A stretch of 64,000 nucleotides of DNA, taken from Deuterostichococcus epilithicus (Eukaryota > Chlorophyta > Trebouxiophyceae > Prasiolales > Stichococcaceae). The notes under the pieces are model-generated. The model did not search any database and had not been told where the DNA came from. It was given only the letters and a program-made list of their open reading frames with translations. Where the stretch lies: contig JAVTLE010000016.1 of the NCBI GenBank assembly GCA_033439295.1, positions 620,001 through 684,000 of the forward strand, given 5' to 3'. This document shows positions 10,004-21,557 of this stretch, one piece after another. Every line of letters starts with the position of its first letter. The first letter of the stretch is position 1. The position numbers were made by a program, and so were the translations under genes.

Positions 10004-13000
10004 ATGCACCATGGGCTGGCACTGCCGGACGCCGTTCTGGCCGACATCTTCGGCCGCCTGCCATTGCACGACAGGTGTCGTCAGTCGTGATGTTGTCGTC
10101 TATCGGCTTCTTTGAAACCGCCTCGTGGCGGCAAATTGGAAAATTGCAAGGCGCTAACGGTGCTCTAGCGGTGTACCACCTACAGATGCAGCTGCGCCGC
10201 AGTGTGCAAGGAATGGGCAGCGGTGGTGCACCCCAAGCCGTTGGTGGTGCGCGTGGACGCTGGCACCGGCACCATCCAGCTGGTGCGCTGACTGACTGCT
10301 GGCAATTGGCATGGGCCACTCGCCTTTGACGAAAAGTCGCACTGTATGTTCCTGAAGCCTAGAGTATGACGCTGTGGGTTTGCGCAGTAACAAGCACCAC
10401 TCGATCTGCACCCAGATGTCGACTGACGGACGAGAATCTTGCCACTGCCACACAGATCAGCGGAGCGAACGTGCGCGGCGCCGCCGCGGGCGTCAGCTGG
10501 CACACCATGATCAGGGCGTCCTCGGCGCAGCGGCTGTGGCTGGGGCTCGCAGGGACCACGACCGGCCTCATGCCGACGGTGAGTGTCGTTGAACCATATG
10601 CCAGGATTTCACGATCCCTCACCGAGATTGCCTTGGAAACCGCCCTTGACTTGCAGCAAACACGCACATATGCAGCACGGTAATGTGCAGCCACGCAGCA
10701 CTTCCGCTGAGGACATAGAAGCCGTCTGCCAATGCAGGCGGCTCGTGCTGTGCAGCCCCCAACCTGGGCGAAGAAAGGCAACACGGCGGGCAACAAACCC
10801 CTGGGCCTGGTGTCTGGCAGGGGCAAGGCGGCCCCGCGCCGGGCGTCGCAGTGATGGCAGCCCTGCATGACCTGGCGGCGACGCGCGGATGGGCGGGCCT
10901 GGTGCTGGACCCGCTCGCCGGTCGCTGGCTGCAGCAGCAGGTGCTCCTTCCAACCGAAGCCCGCAAAAATCCTCTCACGCGCGGGCGTGTGCGGCAGCCC
11001 TGAGGTGGCGGTGGCTGATCGTGGCTCCCTGTTGCTGCCACACCTCCTGAAGCGGCCGCCGGCACCTGGTCCTGAGCGCCGCTGCAGCGCGGTCAGCTCG
11101 CGTGCGTGCATGCTGCAGGGCGTGCAGCCGCCCACCAGCCGAGGCAGCCGCAGCTGGCAGCAGGACACCCTTCTCAGCAGACGCTGTGCGGGGATGCGCG
11201 ATGCGACCGTGCTGTGCTGCCACAGGGGCGGCTGCGTGCCATCGGCATGTTCAGCCGGCTGGAGCACCTTCAGCTGAGGGAGGTGTACGCGGACGAGGCT
11301 CTGAGCGCGCTGCTAGAGCGCCTTACCGACCTGCAGGTGATGGGCCGCTGCACTTGCACCGCCTGATTGAAAACGATGCACTGTCACGTGATCGATCGCA
11401 AAGACAGGACGGCTTTTGACATCGAGCAGCGCGCCCTTGAGACAGCGGTCGTCGGCGGCTGCCGTTGGCGCTTGCCGGGGCGGCTGCGCAGGCGCTCGCC
11501 CGCTGCTGCCGTGCCTGTGTCTCTTGGCAGTGTGCGGCAGTCACAGGAGGACCCGTGCTGCTGCTGCTGCAGGGTTTGACGCTGGGCATGACGCGGTGCG
11601 GCACCCGCCGCTTCGACGACCAGTGGCGCACCATCGGCACATACAAGAACCTGCGTGCCCTGCGACTGGAGGGCACCCACAGCAATTTGGCCGTCCGCGC
11701 GCTGCCGGGTGCGTAACTGTCTTCCACAGGGCTTTTGTTCTTGGCTGGATCTGGCAATGAATGTCGATTTTTCCGTTTGTCCCTTAGAGCCCCAGAAGAT
11801 GTTTCCATGGCAGCACGGTGTGCTGCCATGACAAGGTCGAAGGGTGGGCTGATTTCCAGTGCGATGTGATGCCAGTATCACAAGGCACACAGCGCATCGG
11901 CCGAGGGACAACTTGAGGCAGTAGGGCTGGGTGCCGCACATCTAATGGACCAATTGGGGCGTCTGACCTGCAGAGCGACTCCATGGCAGCGCCCGCAAAC
12001 CCCGTCCTACCTGTCCGCCCTGCCTGCCCTGCGCAGGCGGGCCACACGGCGCCGGCGCCCGCTCCAGGGTGGAGTCCCTGGCGCTGGTCGACGTCGGCTG
12101 CGGCGACGTGTCCAACGCGCTGCAGCGCGGCCAGATGCCGCTGCTCAAGACCCTCATCGTGGAGGAGCCCGACATGGACAGCTCCGCCGAGCAGCCGCTG
12201 GCGTGGGACTCTAGCGCCCAGGAGGTCGTCCGGCGGGCGGCGGTGGACTCCCAGGTGGAAACAGAGGCGGCGGCGGCTGCGCGCAAAGCCGGCGGCAGGA
12301 AGCGGAAGCAGCTGCTGCGGCTACGGGACTGGGGCGGCGGCAGCGCCAGCAAGGCGCTGCGGCTGGCGGGCCGCGCGGCGTGCTGCGTGGCCTGGCGCGG
12401 TGTCAATGGCATCACGCGATTGGAGGTGGAGTCGTCGGCGCATCTTGACCCCCAGCTGGCCGGCATCCTGCTGCGGGTGCGGCTGCTGTCGCCTCCTCTC
12501 GTTGGACCCCCTATCAGCGAGACCACGCACCCTGCGGGAAGAAACCCTCAACCCATGCCTCCGCCTCCCTTTCCGCAATGGCGTTCAGACTCAGAAACTG
12601 CTCGCTCCGTGCACACAGGACATGCTGGACGCTGCTGCCGCGGTGGAGTCGCTGACGCTGCGGTGGCCGGGCATGGGCCCAGCGCTGCTGTTCCGGCTGC
12701 GGCTGCCGCCGGACGCCTGTCGGCGGCCGCTGCTGCCCGCACTTCGCAGCCTGGACCTCAGCGGGTGTGGCCTCACAGGTCAGCGCTCCTTTCACCTCGG
12801 TTTGTAGTTCATGGACCGCTGGGGCAAGTTCCCTGTCGGCAACATTCCCGGCGATCGGGAACATGTGGGTGGTGGCGGCGTGAGCCTGCATCTGGACCGC
12901 GCCGCAGCCAGTGGCGCAAGCTGAACCCCCCTTCCGGCTTCCGACATGCCAGGAGCCACGAGGGAGTCAGCTACCAAGCGCTGCACTGTGAACTCGTGCC

Positions 13001-13902
13001 CTCTCTGTGAGCGAAAGGCCGCACCGCCGCCAATGTCTGGAGCAGCAATATGTGCCTGGCAGTCACTGGCAGTCGTTCGGTGTGCTTCTGCTGCATGAGT
13101 GTTGCGCAAGTATCTCTACTGTCTCTGCTTCACTGCAGAGCTGCCGGGCAGGGCGGCCGCCACATATGCTGGTCGTTCGTGGTCCATGCCATCCGTTGTT
13201 CCAGAACTGTTTCTTGGTGCGCCACAGAACTGCCGGAGTGCCCAGAGCTGTGGCCGCGGCTTGTGAGGTTGGACTTGAGCCGAAACGCCTTTGGCGGCGC
13301 AATTCCGGAGTCCACCCTTGCGTCGTTGCGGCAGTGCGAGGTCCTCGACCTGAGCTTCCAGGTGCCTCTTCGTTGCCCACCGAGGTCTGGTTTTGGGTGC
13401 ACCATCGCCAGGCCGCCAGAGCTTCTCGCATCAAAAGCACCAGCAGCGCGCAGGGAAACCCACAGCAGTTCCTCGTCTGGCGTCTTGCAAAGTGCCATCC
13501 TTGCTGCAGGCGCACAAGCTTCACATGTGTGGCAGGCGGCATGACTTCATATGTCTGCGCAGCCGGGCTGCCGGGCTGCCGTAGCTCGCTTTCAAATCTG
13601 ATGAAGCTCTGCCCTTGCACTCACACAGGCCCATACACAAGTTGCCGGTGCTGTGGCCGCAGGCGGGCTGGAGCCTGGCGTCTGCCGTGCTGACCCTGGT
13701 GGCCGCGACCAACCTGCCGCGCCTGAAGACCCTCGGGCTGCGCCACGGCCTGCCCCTGTTGGGGGCCGAGGCAGCGGGCGCTGACGGCGGCGTCGCGCGC
13801 ATATGGCACGCCCGCCACCGGCTGCGGTTCAGGGTGGTGGACGCCCCGGAGGCCGCGATGCCGCCGCCGCACCCCTTTGTGGAGCTGTCGCCGATGGGGT
13901 GA
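10004..13902 (+). CDS. F-box/LRR protein B
   Basis: Start ATG 10004. Exons 10004-10074, 10192-10282 and 10456-10578 join in phase to give an F-box: LALPDAVLADIFGRLPLHDR, then SCAAVCKEWAAVVHPKP. Following exons hold LRR-type segments: FSRLEHLQLREVYADEAL (about 11250), YKNLRALRLEG (about 11650), VESLALVDVGCGDVSNAL (about 12070), LPALRSLDLSGCGLT (ends 12778), WPRLVRLDLSRNAFGG (about 13250) and LPRLKTLGLRHGLPLL (about 13710). It is probably a substrate receptor of an SCF ubiquitin ligase. It lies head to tail behind paralogue A and shares its C-terminal block. The stop at 13900-13902 cuts the protein shorter than A. Shifting one base past it continues a stretch resembling A's tail, so a late frameshift is likely. 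Confidence 0.72.
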
Positions 13903-14991
13903 CAGACGCTGGAGGGGACGAACTGGAGGCGGCCGTTTGGAGGGGCCTGGTGTCGCGCTGCGGCAGCGGCAGATGCCCGGATGACTGTTGTGGAGTTGTA
14001 GTTGGAAGCAGAATTGTGGGTTTTCACCCCGGACCAGCCCTAAGGCGGAGCTGCCTGCAACTGTTGAAGGCAATCTGAAGAACTGGAACTCACGACAATA
14101 ATGATAGCTGCGGCCATTGCTCACCGAAGCATCACGTTGAAAAAAGAGTACACGTACCTTGAAATCTACCTGTTCAATTCAACCGAACTGCAGGCTCGTT
14201 GAGCTCTAAATAAAGTTTCGAGCATCCACAGCACCTGATGAATACTCTAGACGCTACACACCCAGCATGATATGCAGAGTTGCACGATGCCGAAGGCACC
14301 AGAGGGGCCAAGCGCAAGTGGTTACAGCTACTATCTAGGAAAGAGGTACGAGGTTTGACGACCCATGGATTCATATCTACATACACAGCATTGCTCCAGA
14401 CCTGAGGCACCTCTGATGGTTGTATCTGTGAGCAGCACCAGTCCTCAAAAATGGGCAAGGCCAGAAAAGGCGACCGTCTGGTCTGTCAGCGTACAAAGCA
14501 TCGACAAACGACGCACTGGAAATACCACCACCAGTAGCTCAGCTGGTGCGAACCCTCTTCCGACGTCAGTCATCCGCGGCTTTGTCATAAAAGCACAAGC
14601 TGCGCGGGAAATTGAACATGAACCCCACCCTTGTTGCTTGGAGGCCGACGCCCGACAAGCTACCAGTTTGCCAGCCCCGACGATACTTCTCCAGCAACCT
14701 CCCGGCTGATGACAGTGGTTGCCACCTCGGGCGTTTGGTCATACATCGTGTCACGTTGTGTCTCGCCAAGGCGGCGGCTCGTGCTGCCGCCGCCGCTGCT
14801 GCCGACATCTGCAAGTGCTCCCGAGTTGGTCAACGACGCACGTCTACCCGACTGCCTGCTACCATGGTGTCGCAAAGATACAAAAGGAGCCACTTGCTCC
14901 TTGATGCCGCAAAAGGCAGCCCGCACCACAGTGCCGGCGTGTAGCCACCAAGTTCCCGTCCGCGGAACCTTTCTCCCCCTTCCTCATTCCC
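13903..14991. other. Intergenic region between convergent F-box/LRR genes
   Basis: About 1.1 kb, locally AT-richer than its flanks. Open frames are short and show no domain or splice partner. I see nothing beyond 3' UTR and spacer. Confidence 0.5.
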
Positions 14992-16925
14992 CTAGCGGTT
15001 CTGCCAGTGCGGCCAATGGCGCAGCGGCGGCCGCAGGAAGGCGGTCAGCAGGCGCCGGTCGCACGCGGGGTCGCAGATGAGCAGGTGCGACTGCCGCGGC
15101 GGCGGGGCGGCAGGGCCCACCGCGAGGAACGCTGTGTCGGCCGGCGTGTTGCCGCGAGGCGCCGTGCCCGCCTCCACCAGGCAGCGCAGCGGCGGCGGCC
15201 AGGCCGCAACGTCCTCCACGGTCGTGCAGTCCTGGGGGATTTAGGTACAGGAACTGCCCTGAGGGGTGCAGTCCTGAGGGGTCTAGGTACAGGCGCTGTC
15301 ATGCCGGAATCGAGTGCAAGTCACGCGCCCGCAGCCAGCAAGCGGGGCGCGAGCAGCGGAACGCTGGCCCGCCCCGCTTTCGACCCTCTGCCGCGGGCAA
15401 GCCTGTCCGTGGCGCGCCCTCATGCGATCGACTCCGCACAGCTCGTCCCTCCGCACCCAGCAGCTGGCCTCCGGTTTCTTGACACCGCAAACCGCACCTG
15501 GAGCTTGAGCAGCTGCAGGGCGGGCGGCAGGTCGCGGTGGCTGAGGCGCCAGCCGCCGAGCCACAGGCAGCGCAGCCGGGCGAGGTGCGCCAAGGCCGAC
15601 CCGAGGGACGGGTGCGGCCGCTGCGCGTGCGGCGCGTAGGGCGCCCACAGCGACAGCTTGACCAGCGTGGGAGGCAGCGCCGCCGGGTGCCTGCGCCATG
15701 TTTTAGGGTTCAGGTTTTGGGCTTCGGGCGGGTGAGGCTGTGCACTAGGGTTTGGGATCATGGCTATGCACTGCAACCTGCCCGTGGGCTTGCTGACATT
15801 GTCAAGTGCATGGGTGTGCTGCTGAGCACGCGCCTTGCGCCATCAGAGTAGCATGGCCGGCTCCGTTGGGTCATGCACTTGGCAGGGGCGAGCAAGGGAC
15901 GCATGGTTCAAACAGCTCAGGCCCGTGCCTGGGGATGCCTATGAGGTCGCCGAGGGACTGCAGCGCCGGCCACGCACCGGGCGGCGCCGCGAAGCGGAAG
16001 CCGAACGCCATCTCCGCCGCCGTGAGGTGGCGGCCCGACACGCGCTGGAAGTGCGGCGCGCACAACAGCTGCTGCAGCTGCGGCATTGCGGCAAGGGCAT
16101 AGTCAGGCGAGGACGGGCCTCACCTTGCAGATGTATCATCACGTGAAACCAGTGGTGGCTGCTTGAGCAAGCCGCTGGCTTGACTACTGCTGCAGTGCGT
16201 GCGTGTGTGCGAGGGGCACACTGGCAGAATGGTGAGGAGCGGCATTGCAAGGCTGTCCAGCGTTTCAAGTGCTGCATCGAGGCTCAGGCGCTTGGATCCA
16301 TGAGCATGATCACACGACGAGGGCTGCCACCGCCTAGGCGGCACCTGCTGCGCGGCGCGGCCGTCGGCGGCGTTCAGCTGCAGCGACACCAGCGGCACGT
16401 GCGTATTGGACAGCCACGCCCGCACGCCCGGCCAGCGGTCCCCACCCACGGCCACCGCGACCGGCTCCTCCAGCATCTGCCGCCGCCACCTGCGACAGCA
16501 GGGACCACGACTTGGCGCATGCGCATGAAGTTCAGGGTTTAGCAATGGTCCTGGCCGGAACCCGGCTCCTCTCTGCATGCGTGACGGCTCCAGGCAGAGC
16601 ACGCTTCGCTGGTGTGCATACGTGATGGACGAAGCAAGCGGGAGGCCAAACTCTGCAGACTCCAGCAGCTCCTGCAGCACTGCTGGCAGCCACGGCGCTG
16701 CACTTCGATCCAGGCGGCCCCTCGCATCGAGGTCACAGGACCGGAGCCTCTCGGCCGTCACCTGGTGCAGACGAGGGCGAGCTGCGTCCACTGACGCACC
16801 ACCACCGCGGCGCCGCCCACGCCGGCGCGCAGCGGCGCCGCCGCCATGTGCAGGATCTTGGTGAGCAGGTGCTCGTCCAGGTCATTGACGCTGGGCACCC
16901 AGGCGGACGCCGTCGTGATGCTCAT
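14992..16925 (-). CDS. F-box/LRR-like protein C
   Basis: The first supported exon (16762-16925) reads MSITTASAWVPSVNDLDEHL and continues TKILHMAAAPLRAG to WTQLALVCTR, an F-box-like start. Next comes an exon around 16330-16490 with RWPGVRAWLSNTHVPLVSLQ. Then one around 15930-16090 has LPQLQQLLCAPHFQRVSG, one around 15490-15690 has the LRR run LARLRCLWLGGWRLSHRDLP, and the last exon is 14992-15231, ending at the stop 14992. It belongs to the same general class as the two plus-strand genes but is much diverged. The exon after 16762 is not resolved. The start is uncertain: an upstream Gln-rich exon at 17583-17726 on the same strand could be its true 5' end. Confidence 0.6.
15224..15293 (-). repeat. 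Duplicated 3' splice site of the last exon of F-box/LRR gene C
   Basis: On the minus strand the last exon begins CAG|GACTGCAC at 15231. The same border, with its upstream pyrimidine stretch, recurs 42 bp away (15266-15293), giving two near-identical acceptors in tandem. Confidence 0.8.
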
Positions 16926-18274
16926 CGCCTGTGCAGGCATCCAGGTGGCATGGTTGGAGCCAGTCTCATGCGTATGGGCAAACAGTCATTGCCTGCGGGA
17001 CAGTCGAGGCATGTTTGGCGCATCTGAAGGCCGGCACCGCGGCACCGAGTACCAGCCAATACGATGCACAGTGGCTGTCTCAAGTCGCGAAGCCTGGTGA
17101 ACAGCATAGCGCCATGGCCGAAGAGCTAGCCCTTTCCGGGCGTCATGCAGCTTGATGGTGCGAGTGTGCTGGGGTGCCGGCCGAGTGCAGCACGTCTGTC
17201 AGCATTCGCGGCATGCCAGTTTGACGGCTGATGCGCCAAGCCCGTCCGCGGAGGCATTGCACGACAAGCGATAGGGCACGTCCTCACCTGGGGGCCGCTG
17301 CTGAATGTGATGGCAGCATGTGAGCTGGGGCGCGGCAGGTAGTGCCGCAGCCCGTGGTCCCCATCTCGGCGGCTGTCGCGGCGGTCGACCTTCTTGAGGC
17401 GCACCTGCAGCTCGATCGGGACAATCACGGTGACTGGAACTGTGGGCGCATGCGGCATGCGGCATGCCTCGTTGGGATGCATGCAGGGTGGCGCAAGGGT
17501 GCGGTCGTGAACGGGGGTCTACATCATGGGAGAATGCAGATGGGAATGAAAGAGAGCGACGCACGTCCTGAATGCAGCGCACGGCTCTGATGCGGGGCCG
17601 CCGGATGGGCGCTGGCAGGTGGCGCTCGACCTCCTGCTGTTGCTGCTGCTGCCACCAGGTCCGGATCGCGGAAACGCTGGACGACATCTCAGAAACAACG
17701 AGCGGAGCTGGTTGGACGTCCATCATATCGAAACAGGATCAGATCGCTGCTTCCTTGCTTTCGGGTCCCAAACGGGGGTCAGACGACACCGTCAGCGCAG
17801 CACCACGCCGGCTGCGAGCGTAGCCTCGTCTAGCTGTTGTAAGACCAGGCAGGATGGATCGACGAGCTGGTCCGTGCGCATTGTTAGTGTCAGAGCACCG
17901 TCGAGGCTCTGCCTCGTCACAAACTCCGGAACCTGTCGAAGGTAAACGGCTTCAGCGAAGCTACTCGAGGCAAAGCTGTTGGCGCATAGGTCAAACGCTG
18001 AAAGTACTTTGGTATGTTGCGCACTTCCTGTTCCTCCTGAAACGAGGCACGCTCACGAGGTCTTCAAAGCATGACGTAACCCCAGATTTGGGCACGTGAC
18101 CCGTGTCCAACCGACTGTTCGGCCACTCGGGCACTCCCATACATGCGGATTCGCATTTCGATCGTTGTATGCTTGTATCGACATCGGACGAGCTGCCGCC
18201 ATCTGTGCTGGGTCCCCCAAAACCAGCTTCCAATCCCACCCAGCCACCAACGCCGTTCAGCATCGCCGTCGCTG
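16926..18274. other. Divergent region with one possible minus-strand exon
   Basis: On the minus strand 17583-17726 starts with two ATG codons and encodes MMDVQPAPLVVSEMSSSVSA, then a Gln run and PAPIRRPRIRA before a GTGCGC donor. A second coding-looking stretch at about 17290-17440 reads VTVIVPIELQVRLKKVDRRD. These may be 5' exons of F-box/LRR gene C or a separate small gene. I could not join them in phase. Nothing else is recognisable before the next gene's start at 18275. Confidence 0.35.
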
Positions 18275-20782
18275 ATGGGCGAGAAGAAGGCGAAGAACCA
18301 CAAAGACAAGAAGCGCAAGAAGTCTGCCTCTGACAGCGAGCCAGGCGCGTGCGCTCGTCGGTGGACCCATATGGCGGCATGGCCTGTTGCCGCATGACCT
18401 GGTGCGGCATCATTAGCATGACTCGACAGGCTGTGTGACCCCTCGATGCGCAGACTCGGACGATCACAAGAGCAAGCACAGGCACAAGGAGAAGAAGCAC
18501 AAGAAGGACAAGGACAAAAGGAAGGATGCCGCCGCCGCGGCAGAGGAGAAGCGCCTCGTCAAGGAGGCAAAAAAGTTTCTGAAGCAGCGTGAGTGCACAA
18601 CGAAACCAAACGGGTGTCACACCAGCTGCTTTCTGGCAGGCAGGGACAGCGCGTGGATGCTGCAAGGCGGAAGCTGAGCGCTGAGTGCAAGAGGAGTGGT
18701 ACGTGCCATGCAGGTCTCAAGGAGGATGGCGGCGCGCAGCCTTCAGGGCCAGCGGCGCCGGACAACTCCTTACCGCCCGCGGACTTTGAGGTGAACACGT
18801 GGGACCACGCATGCACTGCCGATCGGCAGTCGCTTCAGCGGGGAGTTGAATCGCTGGCCGGTGACGTGCCGCCTGATCTCACAGATGCATCAAGCATCAG
18901 CGAACGCTCCACATCCTAACTTCAGCAAGTGGTGCGGAAGCCCTGCTCTGGCCTTGACGTCTCTTGACCCTGCCTGCCTCAGGTGACGCTCATCAGCGAT
19001 GACGACTATTTTGCCAAAAACCCAGAGTTCAGCGCCTGGCTGCGCGACCTGAAGCACATCCACTTCAATGAGCTGGCCGCAGAGGCGGCGCGGGACCACT
19101 TCAAGGTGGGTTCTGGGGAAGTTCACGTGCCATCACGGTGCAGGACAGTCTACAACGATTGTGACATGGAAGCTCTGCAATGCGTGTCTTCTCTGGTGTG
19201 CTGTTCGTCAGACGGCAGCTGCGTGCGTGATCTGGCTTTAAATGGCGGTTCTTCGTGGCACTGCTGCAGGACTTTGTAGGTCTGTGGAACGCGCTCAAGC
19301 TGCCCGCCCGGCTGTACGCCGGCGTGGATGGCGGCAGCCTGCGACGCACGCAACACTCCTGGGGCAGACTGGGTGAGCACAGCTTTCCAGCGCCAATGCC
19401 CGCACATGCGAGCGATCTCCCATGTGTGCATGTTGTTTCAGCATGCACAGCTACCGAGTTTGAGAGTTTCCAGGTGTCGCCTCCAGGTGGGCAACAGATG
19501 CGCAGGGACACTTGCAGTCGTGGGAGCAGCGGCCCGGACTCGGCCTGCACCGCCGATGTCAGTTCCTCTTGCACTGCCGGAGGCGCCCCCAGCGGCGGCG
19601 CCGTGACGGGCATGGCAGCACCGCAAATGAGTGACTGCGCTGCCGACGACACCGAACCCCTGCTGTCGCGCAGGCGCCCCCGCCGGCGGCGTCGTGAGGG
19701 GCATGGCGGCCGCGGCGGAGGAGGAAAGGGAGGCCGCGGCGGCGGCGGCGGCGGGGCGCGCTGTCGAGCGCCGCAAGTGGAAGGCGGAGCAGAAGGACCT
19801 CCTTGAGGAGATGCTTCCTGCTGCCACCGCCGGCACCAGGTGGGCGCCCGGGAGAGCGGCTTAGTGGGGTTCAGGAGGGCATGGTAACCGGGTAGAATGC
19901 CAAGGATGCGACTGGGGCTAGACCGCAGCAAGGACAGGTGCTACCAGAATGCGCCTGAATGGCAGTGTCGCTCGCCACTGCCGCCTCTGGCGGTATGCAC
20001 ACACACGAGGTCGCCGGCTGCAGAGATCTGCTGCGACGAGGCCACTCGGCCATGCATTGCTGACATGCAACTCCTGATAGCCTGCAGCCCTGAGGTGGTG
20101 CACCTGTCCAGATGAAGCGCTGGCTGCGCATAAGCTTTCCCAGGATGATGTTGATTCCGCAGGGAGGCACGCGTGGAGGCGAAGTTTGCGCGGCGGGAGG
20201 ATGCTAGGGCGCGCGAGGCCAGCCCGGATGTGGTGCACCTGCCCGGTGGCGGCGACGCCATGGGCCTCGGCGACGGCGACAGCTTCCAGGCGGCGCAGGC
20301 CAGGTGTACTTTGCATTCTGTAAATTTCGGTCTTGTTCAAATGCTCGTGTTCCAGAAAGCGCCCAATGAGGGCCGGGGTGCCGGGGTGCTGACTGGGAAC
20401 GTCTTGACAGTCAATGCTGCACCGCGGTTGGACCCGGCAGACTGGTTGCTCTGCTTCGAGGCACAACTGGCTTCTCACCGCATTCGCCTGGGCTCCTAAT
20501 GCTGGCTGCACAGCTGGTACGTTGCAGCTCCAGCTGAGCGGAACAATGTTGGCCAGCTCGCAGGGCAGCGACCGTTTCATAAAGCAACTCGGCCCTGAAC
20601 GGGGTGTGCTCCTGCGCTCCTGCAGGCAGGCCGCGGCATTGCAGCGGCGGGGGCGCTTCGGCGCGGCACGCGCTGAGGAGAACGCCAAGAAGGTGGCGGA
20701 GTACGGCCAGAAGGAGGACGCCACGATGGCGCAGTTCCGCGCGCTGCTGGATCGCGGCCCCATCGCAATCCCCAAGCGCTGA
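18275..20782 (+). CDS. SCI1-like nuclear protein (style cell-cycle inhibitor 1 family)
   Basis: ATG 18275. Exons 18275-18344 (GC-AG donor), 18454-18588, one or two unresolved exons up to about 18900, then 18983-19105, 19270-19372, 19674-19839, 20163-20303 and 20626-20782; the last five join perfectly in phase. The N-terminus is a Lys-rich nuclear-type tract (MGEKKAKNHKDKKRKKSA, later HRHKEKKHKKDKDKRKD). The core matches plant SCI1: ISDDDYFAKNPEFSAWLRDL, then HFNELAAEAARDHFKDFVGL and LYAGVDGG. In tobacco SCI1 is a nuclear/nucleolar protein that restrains cell proliferation. The algal protein has a longer C-terminal part, charged and Ala-rich, ending FRALLDRGPIAIPKR, whose role I do not know. 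Confidence 0.72.
19581..19710 (+). repeat. Duplicated exon start in the SCI1-like gene
   Basis: The exon beginning at 19674 (CAG|GCGCCCCCGCCGGCGGCG) has a diverged copy 91 bp upstream at 19581-19619, inside the intron. It includes the G-rich start and the later GGGCATGGC. Confidence 0.85.
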
Positions 20783-21015
20783 CTGCCATCTCAATCTGCA
20801 GCTGACCCCGCCGCGGCTGACCGGTCAGCCGGCGGCTGATCTGAGCGGTGCTGCGCCGCGGCCCTATCGCCGTCCCCGAGCACGGCTGACCGCCGTCCCA
20901 GTGTGCGGCTGCCTGTGCGGCAACAGCGGCATGCCGGTACCACGTCGCCGGCACCTGCAGCCTCGAGCGCTGCCGGGACCGCGGCCCCAGCGCCATCCCC
21001 AAGCGCGGCTGACCA
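20753..21015 (+). repeat. Two degenerate copies of the SCI1-like gene's last codons in its 3' flank
   Basis: The coding end from 20753 (CGCGGCCCCATCGCAATCCC) is echoed at about 20857 (CGCGGCCCTATCGCCGTCCC) and 20980 (CGCGGCCCCAGCGCCATCCC). Each copy is followed by AAGCGC or GAGCAC and then a TGA. The copies lie after the stop codon, in the presumed 3' UTR. Confidence 0.75.
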
Positions 21016-21557
21016 TGCGGCTCACCGTGGGGCGGAGGCGGACCCTCAGCGCAGCTGGGCTGTGACTTTGTGGCCAACCCCGAGCTCAGGACCGCGGCAG
21101 CGGGGCTGCGCGTGAGACCGGCAGCTGCAGCCGTTTTTGGGCTGTTGCGTGGGGCTCATGTGTGCTGTTCGCAGTGGCTGTCGTCAGCCACAGGAAGGCG
21201 GGTGGTGGCGGCGGTGAAGAGATGGTCTCGCCCCCAAGCATCTAGCCCTGATAGCTGGGGGTGGTGGTCAGGCGCGTGTGCCCCTCAGCCCAGCTGGCAT
21301 TTGGCAAGGCACACTCGGCAGGAAGCGCTAGGGCAGTTCACGATGCATCGCAGAGCCCAGCTGAACGTGGTCCTGGAGATTTGGATCAGTTGTCGTGCAC
21401 CCATGAGCCATGTCCATTTTGGTACGAAACCGGGGGGCTGAGCTGGCAGCTGCATGGAGCATCTGCTGCTTCACGCCACATTCCGTCAATTTGTCTCACT
21501 GCTTGAGAGGACATCAGATCCATCCATTCACAGAGCAGCCTGCAGAGGTCAGCAGCC
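21016..21557. other. Intergenic region upstream of the Gln/Pro-rich membrane protein
   Basis: No coding signal that survives splice-phase checks. Presumed spacer and promoter for the gene at 21558. Confidence 0.45.

Noticed and set aside
20604-21115. Plus-strand open frames across the end and 3' flank of the SCI1-like gene
   Set aside because: They run in other frames over the last exon and the GC-rich degenerate copies, with no domain or splice support.
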